A DNA stretch of 64,000 nucleotides, taken from assembly GCA_949825025.1 (NCBI GenBank), contig OX463779.1, positions 21,992,816 through 22,056,815 of the forward strand, written 5' to 3'. Every line of letters starts with the position of its first letter. Positions within the stretch are counted from its first letter, which is position 1. Position numbers and translations under genes: made by a program. Source of the DNA: Siphlonurus alternatus (lineage: Eukaryota > Arthropoda > Insecta > Ephemeroptera > Siphlonuridae). This document shows positions 23,658 through 34,438 of the stretch, one piece after another. The notes beneath the pieces are model-generated. The model saw nothing but the letters and a program-made list of their open reading frames with translations, was not told the DNA's origin and did no database searches.

Positions 23658-26600
23658 GTAAGACATCTTGTATGTTGTTGTGTCATTAAATGCCTATCTC
23701 TAAACGAGTCGCTAGTGGGTTGACTGATTGAGTTTCGCCTACTCGTAATGAATTTCCAGTGATTTGTTGCTTTATAATTCAACGACGTATTTGTACTATC
23801 GGGACTAGTATTATTGGAGAAGCATTAATTATTTTTCCTTTCCGGCTTTGCGACATTGTATCGAGCGGGTTGCGGATTTGACGTAAGCACGTGTGTCCCC
23901 CACCGTGCTTCTGCTGCTGCTGCTTTTCGATAACATAATTTAACATAAATATTAAAATTTTAAAATTGATAGCGTTACACTGGAAGTTTGCACGTGCATA
24001 CTTTTCATCGATCCCAAGAAACAGATTCCTTTTAGTGTAATTGTCAGTCAAAATAGCTAAAAGATCATCGGAGATACAGCTGTCAGTCGGCCGGACAAGG
24101 CTAAAAAAAAGTATCAACTATATATGATTGTACTGTACATTTTCATGGAATCTGCAAATTTAAGTCGGGAGCTGTCGAACTAAAATTATGCTTGTAGATC
24201 TGCTAGACTGCTACGCATACTGGTAATACTTACTTGTGTCTACTGGCAGGTCTGGTATGGATAGTGTGCATTTAGAATTGAAAAAAAACAACAATGTTAT
24301 TGTCGATCGACAGTATAAAAGTCAGACAAGGAAATATTTTACAGTGCATGGTGTTCAGTGAATACCGGTACCTATCAACTAAAGATCCATTGTAATAGAC
24401 GGTATAAAGTTCTATCCATCCTTCGATCTTATATGGAGCAAAGGTAACCTAGCGCTGCGATATGACTGTAAATATAGAAAGAACTTACCAGTAATTTTGT
24501 ACCTTTTTACAACAGCCGGAACACTCATTTAAAACAGTTTGGATGTAAACCCATGCATAAGTCAAAAGTACGTATGTATACTCAACTTACATAACAGGGG
24601 TGTAAGGAAATGTATAAGGAGGTACGCGCATCCAAAATTATGTGGCCATTTTCGTGACGTTATGATAGAGGTATCCAATGTTATTCTTATGGCCCTCTAT
24701 CATTACCTTCAAGTGGGCTGGTCTAAAACACTCAAAGGCCACATATCTAATGCATTATCTTTGGGGTGGTGAGGGGGGTTAGCAGGCCAGCAAGGGGTGG
24801 CCAGCTGGGTCTCTAGTTCCGTTTTTACATGGACATCAAGATCTTGCATGGCGTCTTGGGTGATGCACTGGGCACCTAAATTATTTGTACGTGTTTCAAT
24901 TTTTCTTGGTCCTATAGTTGAATATTTTCTATCTGAAATTCATAGTTTGAGAGAATGACAAAGAAAATTAACACACTCCTAGCCTCTAAATATTATACAG
25001 TACTTAAATTTATAATATGTACGTTAATAGCGGTAGCAATAAAAGAGTCGTGGTTGTATCAATACAGTAATTTATATTGTATAAAAAAAATACTTTCCTG
25101 TCTCAGGAAAACCTGAAAAAAGAGTAGCATAACTTGAAATTCGCTATTGTCCTTTCCATTACATGCCTCATTTCTATTGGTGGATATTGACAGAGTGAAT
25201 ATATATCACACACGTGTTCCATGTATCATAATTATGTGCAGAAACGCAGAAACATCTGACATTGTGTAAGAGTGATCTAGTCTTACTACATATTGAATTT
25301 GCCGTTAAAGGACTTTGGCACCTGTACTACTTATTTTATTTTATTAAGTACCTTGCTGTACTTGTATCAGGCCCGAGACCCACGAAGTACTGCTAATTAA
25401 CGCTACGTGCTAATTTTATGTGACGCGTTGTAGTGCTTCTATAGTAGGTAGGATGAAAGTGGGTTTTCATGGGCATGCAGTGTTCTAGAGTCGGTACACC
25501 TTAAAAGGCCTAAAGCGCTGGAGACTCCCCATGAAAAGAGGGTCTGGAACTCTGGGTTGAAGTGTTAGGTCGTACATGCTGTATATGACAGCACTTCAAT
25601 GCTAATATAATTGCCTGTAACTAACAAGCCTGAAAGTCCACTTAAGCTGTAGATGTTGAGTGAACTTGCCAATAAGCACCACTGCAGATTGCGAGGAGAC
25701 AGGCTACATTGCTGAAGTTTTGGTTACATATATTTGTCATCAAAATAAATGAAGCTAGTATTATTATAAGTATTAAAAAATCGTGATTTTTTATTAATAA
25801 TTATAATAGTAAATGGAGACGCTGTTTTACTAAAGAAAATACAGTAGCCTGTTTAGGCGATAATCTTGTTGGTGAGATTCGTTCTCTTGCACTTCTTATT
25901 GTTACGCGTATATAACTTTACCACCCTAAAAATACATTTAATTATTTAATTTATACGATAATGAGTCTGTAATAAATTTCGTATAAAATATTGTACTTTA
26001 TATAATATAAAATTATTTCTATTGCCGGGATTTTTTTTTTCATTTATTTATTTATACTTTTATACTTAGAACGTATGTGTATATACGTGACAGATGTTTA
26101 AATAATTTTAATCCTATAATTTGGAGGCACCATTTCTTTCAAATCATTAATTATTCTTTGTTTGCCTACCTGTAACCTTGCAGAATATTTATGCTGCATC
26201 TTATGTAAAATCATAAAGATAACGTTCTTAAATGGCTGCATACCTGCATGACAGTAGCATTGAAAACCTTATGTAAATGTTCACAGCAAACATTTGTCTA
26301 AGCCGCCATAGATGGAGAGAGTGCTGTAGCTTCAACCTTTCTCAAAGAAATATTATACCTCCCAAAGTCATGATTGCAAGGATTTTCGGAACGACTTTTT
26401 TTGCTCTTTGTCTCTTGTTTCACTTTTATGGAAACTCTTTCTTTCGAAACTACTGAAAATCTCGCTAATTTGAAACATTAAAAATCATTAGTTTTCTGAT
26501 AACTAATTCTGTTTAAAGTAAAGTGCGCACGAGAAAAAAAAGTTGAGTTGGTGCTATCTAAAAATAGTTCAAGTGGTCCTCCATATGGAACTGAAATCCA

Positions 26601-29600
26601 AAAAATTCCATCTCAAATAGGTTCTCCAGAAAAAAATTCCAAAGTCTGAATGAGCGCGTCGCTTAACATTGGGCCTTACCTGACAAAACCCCTCGATTAT
26701 CTCGAAAAAATACTGCGTTCAGTGGTATGAAAAAAATATAGCGATGTTCTATGACTTGAACTTTAACCACAAGCAAATTTTGAGCATTTTTTTTCGAATC
26801 AGATTTTCCGTAAAAAAATCTTGAAAATCGTCCATGTTAAATTATCATAAGAAATTTCAAAGATTTTTTACAGAAAAACTGATTCGAAAAAAAATGCTCA
26901 AAATTTGCATATGGTTAAAGCTCAAGTCATAGAACATCGCTATATTTTTTGCATACCACTGAACGCAGTATTTTTTCGAGATAATCGAGGGGTTTTGTCA
27001 GGTAAGGCCCAATGTTAAGCGACGCGCTCATTCAGACTTTGGTATTTTTTTCTGGAGAACCTATTTGAGATGGAATTTTTTGGATTTCAGTTCCATATGG
27101 AGGACCACTTGAACTATTTTTAGATAGCACCAACTCAACTTTTTTTTCTCGTGCGCACTTTACTTTAATCTATCTCCTTTGTGTTCCTTATTCTACAAAT
27201 GTTATTCAGTTTCTCTTGCAAGTCTCAAAAGCAGCAGCCTCTCGTGAGATATTTATAGAGCTCGACTTCTGCGGTCGATCGACATTAAATATTAATCTCA
27301 AGCGTGAAAGCGACGACGATTTTTCCCCTTATTTCTCACTTGTCTGTGTCGGTTTGACAGCAACTCGCCTCGTATCACGGCTGCTGCAATGCCTGGTCGA
27401 GCGTAGCGCGACGGCCCCAGGCTGATAAGCGGCCGCGAGCTAGCGAGCGCGACGGCGTGCTGCTGGGCGTGCAGGCGTCACGTCCTTTTCCGCGCCTGAA
27501 TTCCGGCAACACGCTATTCCGACAAACACTGTTATGAATGCTATGATAGCACTTCGTCATCTGTTTTGCTAACCGCAATTATTTATTTACACATTTATTT
27601 TTTATTATTTTGTTAGTACATTTTAGTTGTAATACCTGATATTCTCAGACATTTTCGTAACATTTATTTAGAGCTTGTTCTGACGTCTATGAAGCTGTCG
27701 TCGCTATCTAGAGTAGTGTTAATAGTCCATGGTGGCAAAGTGATAGAGCAGAATATCAAATTTTGTCTGTTTAGACTCTCCTCTGAGCCTCCCCTCGATC
27801 CCCGCTATATTGCTGATTATACGTCTGTTCCGCGCCTTTTGACGACTTGTCTCAATGAACTTTGACAGTTACGACAGGAGCAGCTATAGTAGTTAGAGTG
27901 TTGATGTGCATTGTACTCTGGGGTCACGCCTCGCGGGAGGGCTGGTGGGCGGGGAGTGACCTTCGAGCCGTCTCGTGATGGAGAGTGACGTGGAGCTGCG
28001 GCGCGAGGAGGGCGTGTCCAGCCCCACAGACTCGAACACGTGCACGTACCGCAGGCACGGTCGCCTCGAGCAAAAAGGGTCGGGAGGAGGGCGAACCAGC
28101 GACGCTCCGGGGTAAATCCGCGAATGTCACGTGGCAACGCTCCAAACTCAACAACATTGACATCTAATTTCGTCGCAATGAATAACGCGAAACAAACTTG
28201 TATTTTTTCTACATATTTTTTCTGTACCAAAGCAAATTAGAATATATTTAATTTTAGTTTGCGTACATTGACGAATTCTGAAAATTATTCACTATCGTCA
28301 TTATTTATTATTATTATTATTATTTTTAACTTTAGTTTGTTCTATACTGTATTCTATGTTATCGTCTTGAAAGATTATGGAACAGAATGCGACCCCTATA
28401 CACAAGCATCAAAATAACAATCTACATAATATTTGCTGATTTCTTACACTTGATGACACAAAGTATGTGTGCTTGTTGCAGCGAGCTGAAGAAGCTGTCG
28501 GAGGAGAGCCTCACTCGCCAGCCGGAGGAGGTGTTTGACATCCTATGCAAGCTGGGAGAAGGGTGAGTAGTGGCAAGATCTTCAAATCTAGTGGCGATTG
28601 CAGTATAAGGATTACAAGGAATTGTATCATTTGTATCAAACAAACGCTAACTATTTTAGCATTTCTGTAGTAATGTGCATGCTTCGGGAAAGAAGGGGGG
28701 GGGGGGGATATTGTTGCTGCTATTTTACGGCAATAACATAAAAGTATAATGCTCAATAACATTAAAATTTGTGTTTGCATTTTCAGTTATAAATTTTTAA
28801 GCAAACAAATATGTATTTGTTTTAAGCCGAAGGAAGATCTTTAAAGATTCAATTGTTAATTCAGCTTATCATTCAGCCAGTAATTGGTTCCTGTTATGCA
28901 GTTTACAGGCTGACAAAAGTAGTACTTCCTGTTGATGTACTGATTGGTGTTGGTGTGTAGGTCGTATGGCTCGGTGTACAAAGCGGTGCACAAGGAGTCC
29001 GGCCAGGTGCTGGCCATCAAGCAGGTGCCGGTCGACACGGACCTGCAGGAGATTATCAAAGAAATCTCCATCATGCAGCAGTGCGACTCTCCTTACGTCG
29101 TCAAGTACTACGGCAGCTACTTCAAGAACACAGACCTCTGGGTGAGAGATGACTCACTAACAATATCATTGTTGTTTATCAATTTTACTAGTGGTGTTAT
29201 AGAAAGAAGTTAATTCATTTTATGGCACTGCTGATGTATTGATGCCTAAATAATGTAAATTTTTATTTAATGTCTAATTAACTTTATTAATACTGGAAAT
29301 TAAATAAACATTTTAGACAGATTCAACCTCATTATAATTTATCGCCTTTGAATGTCTTCTGAATAGTTCCATGATAATGGACTAGCAATCTGATAGGACA
29401 AGAAGTTTTAAATTCCATTATTCCATCGGCAAGATTTTTTGTAGTTATTGTTTTTATAACAACAAATTGCTGTGATTTTGATTGATTCCTCGTGTCCAGA
29501 TTGTTATGGAGTACTGTGGCGCTGGTTCGGTGTCGGACATCATGCGACTACGTAAGAAGACCTTGTCCGAGGAAGAGATTGCAACGATCCTCAGCGATAC

Positions 29601-32600
29601 GCTCAAGGGCCTCGAGTACCTGCACCTTCGACGGAAGATCCACCGCGACATCAAAGCAGGCAACATTCTGCTCAACTCAGAGGGACACGCAAAACTTGCA
29701 GACTTTGGAGTTGCAGGACAACTCACGGTGAGCCATCAACACCAACTTGTCATACTCTGAACAAGTTAACTTATAGTGTGGCAAATTATTCAAACCGTGT
29801 CTTGGATTATGTTCTTTTCTTCAAGTCGGCTTTCAACTCATATAATCTACTTTACTCTAAAAAACAATATTCCAATGCTGTATAGTAAGATGAATTATCT
29901 ATCCTCCCTACTATCCTAGCTCCTAGCTATTTATTACAGTGCAGTACGTTTCAATGTCATGAAATGTTAGTAGTTCTATGAATTTGTGGTGCTGCCAAAA
30001 CGTAACAAGTTACTGAGTTCTATAATAATTCACAGTTACAGTATTTCTTTGATGCCCATATTAGACAACCCGTAAAAACACAAATTATCATAAAGTTGTA
30101 ATTATGCTTTTATCACCTTTTTATGATTGTGTTTCTACGGGTTATCTATCCTTTTCTTTGATTAAAAAGAAATATCGCATAGAAAATTTTTCATAATAAA
30201 TACTGTAAATAATTTAATGGCCATATGATAGACTTTATAATTGGATCTAATACTGTTGTCTTTCTTTGTAGGATACAATGGCAAAAAGAAACACAGTGAT
30301 AGGAACTCCATTCTGGATGGCACCTGAAGTGATACAAGAAATAGGTTACGACTGTGTAGCTGACATTTGGAGTCTTGGTAAGTCTTCAGCAAAGCTCATC
30401 ATAATTTGGCTGGAGCACTGCCACATTTTTAGTATTTGTTTCACAAAGTCAATTAATAACAAATACCTCAGGGACTACTACATTAAAGATGGTATTTAAT
30501 TAACAAGATTAATATTTTTGTGTCCTATGCATAAAAGTTAAATATCAGGTATATCAACTATAAGTAATACAATAATTTTAACATTTTGTGTGATCTTTTT
30601 ATGAAAAATCCCATTGTATGATTAGAAATCTTATAAATGTTAAATTTTCATGTTTGAAAAGATGCTGAAATACGTCTCTCAACTCTCAGTATTTTTACAG
30701 AAACATTTGTATGCTGTAGCCATGGAGCTGAAGTGCAATCCTGTTGCAGGTATTACGGCTCTGGAGATGGCTGAGGGAAAGCCTCCGTACGGAGACATCC
30801 ACCCGATGCGAGCTATCTTCATGATCCCGACCAAGCCTCCTCCGTCATTTCGTGAGCCTGACCGCTGGTCTGCAGAGTTCATCGACTTCGTGTCCAGGTG
30901 CCTGGTAAAAAATCCTGAGGAGCGAGCTTCTGCCTCAGAGCTGCTACAGCACGAGTTCATCAACGCCCCAAAGCAACCCAACATACTCACCCAGCTGATT
31001 TGCGAGGCCTTCGAGATACGCGAGAGTCAGGACTCGGGGGCGAGAAATGCAGCAAACAGACAGAATGATGACTCAGTAAGTACTGGGGAGAAACAAGTAT
31101 CTGTTGAAATAGATTCCTGAATCGCGGTGGCAAAAAGTACTGGCAAAGAAATATGGTACCTGTAACGCTGTAGTTAAGTGCATTAACAACAAGTGTGCCA
31201 GATTTTGTCTGTCAGTCATTTTGGCAGCTTCGCATCATTACTACAATTCAGTTTGTATTGCAGCGGCACCATCAATAATTATCATATTACTGTATAATAA
31301 CAATAACAAATTGAGGTCATTGTTGTTATTTAGTGTGTTTACATTTTACAAGCATTAAGCTGAAAGTTTATACAGTAAATGCATGTCTTCTACTCACTAT
31401 CATCTTCCACCTTCTTTACAAATTTAAATTATTTATGTAAATATTATATTATTAATTTACCTACTTTGTACTTTGTCCTAGGAAACATGAAATTTACTGT
31501 ATTACAGATACATGATACATAAGTTGTAATCTTGCAGGATGAAGAGGACGGTGGTCACAACAGCGGTACGATGGTTCAGTACACACCTGACTCTGGTACG
31601 CTGGTACCTGAGATGCTGGAGGCTGCTCGTGCCGGCCTGGGAGAGGATGAGGGTACCCTGCTGCCTCCGTCAAGAAGGCGTGGTACCGGCACCATGGAGC
31701 TGGACTCAAACCTCGGCACCATGGTGATCAACAGTGACGATGATGAGGAGTCAACGATGAAACGTGAGCACCACTCCACTCAGGTGTAGCAGGATTAGAA
31801 AATTGCAGTTAGCAAATTCTGTATACACTCTGCACGGCAGATCCTGATCTTAATTTGCTAACTCAATTTGTCAATGAAAGATATGATATTTTATATCTCT
31901 TCTTTCCTTCCAGATTTAAAAATGATACGGTACAATATCTGAATGTTTATTTTTTAAAAAAAAAATACTGTTTTATTTGTCTATTTTTATTCCAAATACT
32001 GTATTTTGAAATTTCAGTTCAATTAGCTATTTCATTGAGTACTGTATTATGCATGCCAGTACAGTTTGCAGCAATTTTTTATCACTTACAGGCACAGATC
32101 CAGGGGGGAGGGGGCTCTTCATAAGGCCAATGTTAAAAAAACAAAATCAATTTGGAGTGGGGGATATGCCTAATCTATATTGCTCATGTTAAATCTAAAA
32201 TTTCGGGGGAGGGCTCTCCCCCTCCCCCCCCCCCCCTGGATATCGCGCCTGCTGTTTAATGTAAAGGCATGTTAATTGTCTTGTTGAATGCACACTAAAA
32301 CAAGTGAATATTTTTGTTACTAACTAGATTTCACTAACTAACTTGTTTTGGTACAGGACACGATACTGGGCCAGGGGAGTCTGGCAAGAAATACCGCCCT
32401 CTCTTTCTTGATCACTTCGACAAAAAAGAAGCAGAAAACCTCAAAGTAAGTTCAATATTTCATTGTAAAGTCCAATGATTTAATTATACTTTGTATATAA
32501 TATAGGATCAGGAAGTTGGTTTACGCTCAAATCAGAATGCACAACTTATTTTTATTTTTGACAATAATCCAGCTTGTATACCGTAGCACTTAAATTTAGT

Positions 32601-34156
32601 CTGCTTATATAAAAAAAAAAAAATAAAAAATAAAGAAAGAAAAAAAAGAGGCACCAGAAAGATTAGTGCAATGCTGACTTTTCGTTTTCCTTTTTTTTTT
32701 TTTTTTTTCAAATATGTGACCCCTTTTTACCTTAACAAAGCTGTGACTATGGCCTGCCACTTTTGCATTCAGTGAGAGGCGATAAAATGTCGAGGAGGGG
32801 AAATTGGATGGAGTTGAGGAGGAGCAAAGCACCACAGAGGGAACAATAGTCGCTGCTATTTTTACTATTTCCAATTTTTCCCCAGATTTCGAAGCATTCC
32901 TACCCTCCACTCTGACAATCAACCCTCAGGTGTCTTTCAAGTCGCTTAGTTCATTTTGCTTCCCCTGCTCTGCTGTTACCATGATCGCTGGCTGTGTCCA
33001 AAACTAAAAATTAAATTGAAAAAAAAAATCCATAAAAGCATAATCTAAGCCTTCTAGTACTCTTTTATCTTCTTTACTAGAAACCAGAAATAGTGGGTGT
33101 GTTGTGTTAGTGCATTGTGAACTTTGTGTTCCCTTTATTTAAAAAATATAACCTTTTGCATCTTTAGTATGTACTTGGATCTAATATGGTAGGCGCAAGG
33201 GTGGTTCATGGGATTTTTTTTTTAAATAGTTAATTAAATTAAAAGAAAAAATTGTTTAGAGTCAAGACTAGCATCGCATAAGGGAGTATTATGGAATGCC
33301 TAGTATATTAAAGCAGGCAGTACCTGTAGGTACTACTAATGAATGACAATATGATCGCAAACTTACATTATGTTGTCTTCTGTATCACAGGGCAACGGTG
33401 CTCTGGGTTCACCCACGTCCCTACGTCCAACCACTCCCCCTCTGGCCCCACCTTCGCTGACCACGACTGAGGAGCGCCAGCGGTTCCAGTCTCAGCTGCG
33501 TCGTCAGCTCGACAAGATCTCGGGTGCCCTGCCTCATCCCCATCTGCAACCCTCCACACTGGCCCAACAGCCCCAGCAGCCCCCAGCACCTGCCCAGCAA
33601 AGGCCTAATGAGCAGGCTAATGCAAAGCTACAGCGGGGATTCCTAGATGGAGACTTCGAGTTTGTGAGTACAGTATATAAAATGAATATTTCTTCTTACT
33701 GAAAAAGTTGCATTCTATATCACCTGACCTTTAAAAAATATCATACAGTTGCATTTCAGATCATTTGATCTCAAATTGACTTTCAAAAGCTTGTCAGATA
33801 ATATAAAAAAAAATAATAATATTAGCAAAGTTACAGGGAAAATTATATTTTTTTATATACATAACAGATTTGGTAGAACTTTCCCTTCACTTTGATCAAA
33901 AACTGAATTATTAATTACTGCCTGATAACTTGAAATTCATTCTCCAGTTATATGTCATGTGCACCAAGTAGACATTGTGTTTTTGTCTGTACAACAGCTC
34001 AAGTTCCTGAGCTACGATGAGCTCCAGCAACGCATGACGAGCCTGGACTCTGAGATGGAGCGTGAGATTGACGAGCTGCGACGACGCTACCAGACCAAGC
34101 GACAACCAATCCTCGATGCCATGGACCAGAAGAAGAAGCGTCAGCAGAACTTTTGA
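23644..34156 (+). CDS. hpo: Hippo / STK3-STK4 (MST1/2) serine/threonine kinase, complete, ten exons
   Basis: Core kinase of the Hippo growth-control pathway. Bound to Salvador it phosphorylates Warts/LATS and Mats/MOB1, which keeps Yorkie/YAP out of the nucleus. The exons (23644-23657, 28482-28562, 28961-29141, 29500-29727, 30272-30377, 30750-31075, 31538-31763, 32357-32445, 33391-33663, 33998-34156) join in phase to 560 residues. Kinase domain: residues ~24-280, with glycine loop GEGSYGSV, VAIK-type lysine K52, HRDIKAGN (D142), DFG (D160), and activation loop [14 protein letters not shown] with T176 matching MST1 Thr183. Residues 313-390 form a linker rich in T-M motifs. A proline/glutamine-rich stretch follows at ~430-490, and a SARAH coiled coil at ~505-555 ends in KKKRQQNF. 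The length lies between vertebrate MST1/2 (~490) and Drosophila Hpo (~670). All introns are GT-AG. Confidence 0.97.
26517..27164. mobile_element. 648-bp near-perfect foldback transposon with TTAA target duplication
   Basis: Two 310-bp arms (26517-26826 and 26855-27164) are reverse complements with fewer than about a dozen mismatches, separated by a 28-nt loop. The termini are AGTAAAGTGCGCACGAG and its complement, flanked on both sides by TTAA (26513-26516 and 27165-27168). TTAA duplications are the hallmark of piggyBac and Kolobok superfamilies; the AGTAAAG terminus does not fit canonical piggyBac (CCC). No coding capacity. A partial diverged relative is at 45143-45228. Confidence 0.9.
27330..28180 (+). 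promoter_or_regulatory. GC/CpG-rich island in hpo intron 1, possible alternative promoter
   Basis: Dense CpG and GC-rich stretches (about 27364-27500 and 27920-28140) contrast sharply with the AT-rich flanks. The second contains the possible alternative first exon 27978-28111. I infer an internal promoter or strong enhancer from composition and position. Confidence 0.4.
27978..28111 (+). CDS. hpo: Possible alternative first coding exon of hpo
   Basis: Inside a GC-rich island in hpo intron 1, an ATG at 27978 opens 44 codons ([16 protein letters not shown]...) that end with GG before GTAAAT at 28112. The exit phase is exactly what the exon at 28482 needs, giving ...[13 protein letters not shown]. 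An in-frame TGA lies at 27957-27959, so this ATG would be the start. The phase match alone has a one-in-three chance, the donor is mediocre, and the 44 residues resemble no Hippo N-terminus I know. It could equally be non-coding 5' UTR or regulatory sequence. Confidence 0.3.
28482..28562 (+). CDS. hpo: hpo exon 2: N-terminal arm and start of glycine loop
   Basis: Acceptor TTGCAG ends at 28481 and donor GG|GTGAGT is at 28563. One base completes Ser5; the exon then reads [20 protein letters not shown] and LCKLGEG, ending inside a glycine codon of the ATP-binding loop. Confidence 0.96.
28563..28960 (+). other. hpo intron 2
   Basis: Short intron with a poly(G) run at 28695-28708; otherwise featureless. 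Confidence 0.9.
28961..29141 (+). CDS. hpo: hpo exon 3: kinase N-lobe
   Basis: Acceptor GTGTAG ends at 28960 and donor TGG|GTGAGA is at 29142. It encodes [20 protein letters not shown] with the ATP-anchoring lysine (K52), the C-helix segment [12 protein letters not shown], and [12 protein letters not shown]. Confidence 0.97.
29142..29499 (+). other. hpo intron 3
   Basis: Short AT-rich intron; nothing further seen. Confidence 0.9.
29500..29727 (+). CDS. hpo: hpo exon 4: kinase hinge, catalytic loop and DFG motif
   Basis: Acceptor GTCCAG ends at 29499 and donor ACG|GTGAGC is at 29728; 76 codons, phase 0. It carries the hinge [20 protein letters not shown], the catalytic loop [11 protein letters not shown] (D142) and [10 protein letters not shown] (D160). 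All residues needed for an active kinase are present. Confidence 0.97.
29728..30271 (+). other. hpo intron 4, containing a hairpin
   Basis: AT-rich, with a hairpin-forming segment at 30063-30147 described separately. Confidence 0.85.
30063..30147. repeat. Imperfect hairpin in hpo intron 4
   Basis: AGACAACCCGTAAAAACACA pairs with TGTGTTTCTACGGGTTATCT, and pairing continues through ATCATAAA / TTTATGAT. This leaves a roughly 22-nt loop in an 85-nt structure. No target duplication is evident. It could be a small MITE or a precursor-like hairpin. Confidence 0.6.
30272..30377 (+). CDS. hpo: hpo exon 5: activation loop
   Basis: Acceptor TTTGTAG ends at 30271 and donor G|GTAAGT is at 30378. It encodes [20 protein letters not shown] with the autophosphorylated threonine T176, then VADIWSLG. 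It is more AT-rich than the flanking hpo exons. Confidence 0.97.
30378..30749 (+). other. hpo intron 5
   Basis: AT-rich; nothing further seen. Confidence 0.9.
30750..31075 (+). CDS. hpo: hpo exon 6: kinase C-lobe and start of linker
   Basis: Acceptor TTGCAG ends at 30749 and donor TCA|GTAAGT is at 31076. It reads [20 protein letters not shown], then [16 protein letters not shown] and [20 protein letters not shown], closing the kinase domain near residue 280 before a polar linker. Confidence 0.97.
31076..31537 (+). other. hpo intron 6
   Basis: AT-rich. Read-through from exon 6 would meet a stop after 14 codons (TGA at 31118-31120), giving a kinase lacking the linker and SARAH if this intron were retained. 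Confidence 0.85.
31538..31763 (+). CDS. hpo: hpo exon 7: regulatory linker with repeated T-M motifs
   Basis: Acceptor TTGCAG ends at 31537 and donor GTGAGC is at 31764. The 75 codons include NSGTM, DSGTL, DEGTL, GTGTM, NLGTM and ESTMK. In MST1/2 and Hippo, autophosphorylated Thr-Met motifs in this linker dock MOB1 and the SLMAP/STRIPAK phosphatase; this role is inferred from family knowledge. The segment [10 protein letters not shown] is shared with insect Hippo. Confidence 0.95.
31764..32356 (+). other. hpo intron 7, containing a hAT-like MITE
   Basis: Contains the MITE at 32089-32251; otherwise AT-rich without other features. Confidence 0.85.
32089..32251. mobile_element. hAT-like MITE, copy B (about 163 bp)
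   Basis: The left end CAGGCACAGATCCAGGGGGG and the right end CCCCCTGGATATCGCGCCTG form an imperfect terminal inverted repeat. The interior is the same family as 19832-19991 but inverted. The 8-bp flanks (ATCACTTA / CTGTTTAA) no longer match, so the target duplication is decayed or the ends are slightly misplaced. Confidence 0.7.
32357..32445 (+). CDS. hpo: hpo exon 8: linker
   Basis: Acceptor GTACAG ends at 32356 and donor AAA|GTAAGT is at 32446. It contains [12 protein letters not shown], matching the conserved Y-R-P-x-F-L-x-H-F-D block of insect Hippo. Confidence 0.94.
32446..33390 (+). other. hpo intron 8
   Basis: Low-complexity A-rich and T-rich blocks at 32611-32650 and 32691-32708, plus a moderately GC-rich stretch at about 32745-32995 without a supportable exon. 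Confidence 0.75.
33391..33663 (+). CDS. hpo: hpo exon 9: proline/glutamine-rich linker leading to SARAH
   Basis: Acceptor TCACAG ends at 33390 and donor TTT|GTGAGT is at 33664; 91 codons. It has a predicted helical stretch [19 protein letters not shown], then P/Q-rich low complexity, then GFLDGDFEF, the conserved lead-in to the SARAH helix. Confidence 0.95.
33664..33997 (+). other. hpo intron 9
   Basis: AT-rich; nothing further seen. Confidence 0.9.
33998..34156 (+). CDS. hpo: hpo terminal exon: SARAH domain and stop
   Basis: Acceptor AACAG ends at 33997. The 52 codons form the SARAH coiled coil ([49 protein letters not shown]) and end with TGA at 34154-34156. SARAH mediates homodimerisation and heterodimerisation with Salvador and RASSF. 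Confidence 0.97.
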   Translation, partial: LKFLSYDELQQRMTSLDSEMEREIDELRRRYQTKRQPILDAMDQKKKRQQNF

Positions 34157-34432
34157 TGAGCGGCTGCCTCCACGGTCAGCACGAGCTTAGCAGGGCAGAC
34201 TCAGGGCCTGCCTCACAGGGAGGGAATCTCACGTAACGTTAGCTGCCTGACTAGTTGTACCGTACGGAGAACCAGGACCTGGCACCTCAATCACTCTAAC
34301 CTCGCGATAGCAATAATATAGGCTAAAACAAATCCCTGGCAAAACTGTAGTACATGATCATTTGGTGCTGTGACACGTGACATTTGTGATTTAATTTTTT
34401 ATTATTATTATTTTACAAATGCATGTTTTTAA

Positions 34433-34438
34433 ATTAAA
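34433..34438 (+). terminator. Possible hpo polyadenylation signal ATTAAA
   Basis: The common variant hexamer ATTAAA lies 277 nt after the hpo stop, inside an AT-rich 3' flank. A canonical AATAAA lies farther downstream near 35511, so a longer 3' UTR is possible. Confidence 0.3.

Larger units (their letters stand above)
23658..28481 (+). other. hpo intron 1 (4.8 kb)
   Basis: Holds the 648-bp foldback transposon (26517-27164) and a GC-rich island at roughly 27330-28180. Also present is a loose inverted repeat at about 24643-24752 (ATGTGGCC...GGCCACAT with inner ATGATAGAGG...CCTCTATCAT) that looks like an old transposon remnant. Confidence 0.7.

Noticed and set aside
24688..24704. 17-bp match (reverse complement) between here and 37153-37169 (ATGATAGAGGGCCATAA)
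   Set aside because: Similarity does not extend beyond the 17 bp, and one such match is not improbable by chance in a 64-kb self-comparison.
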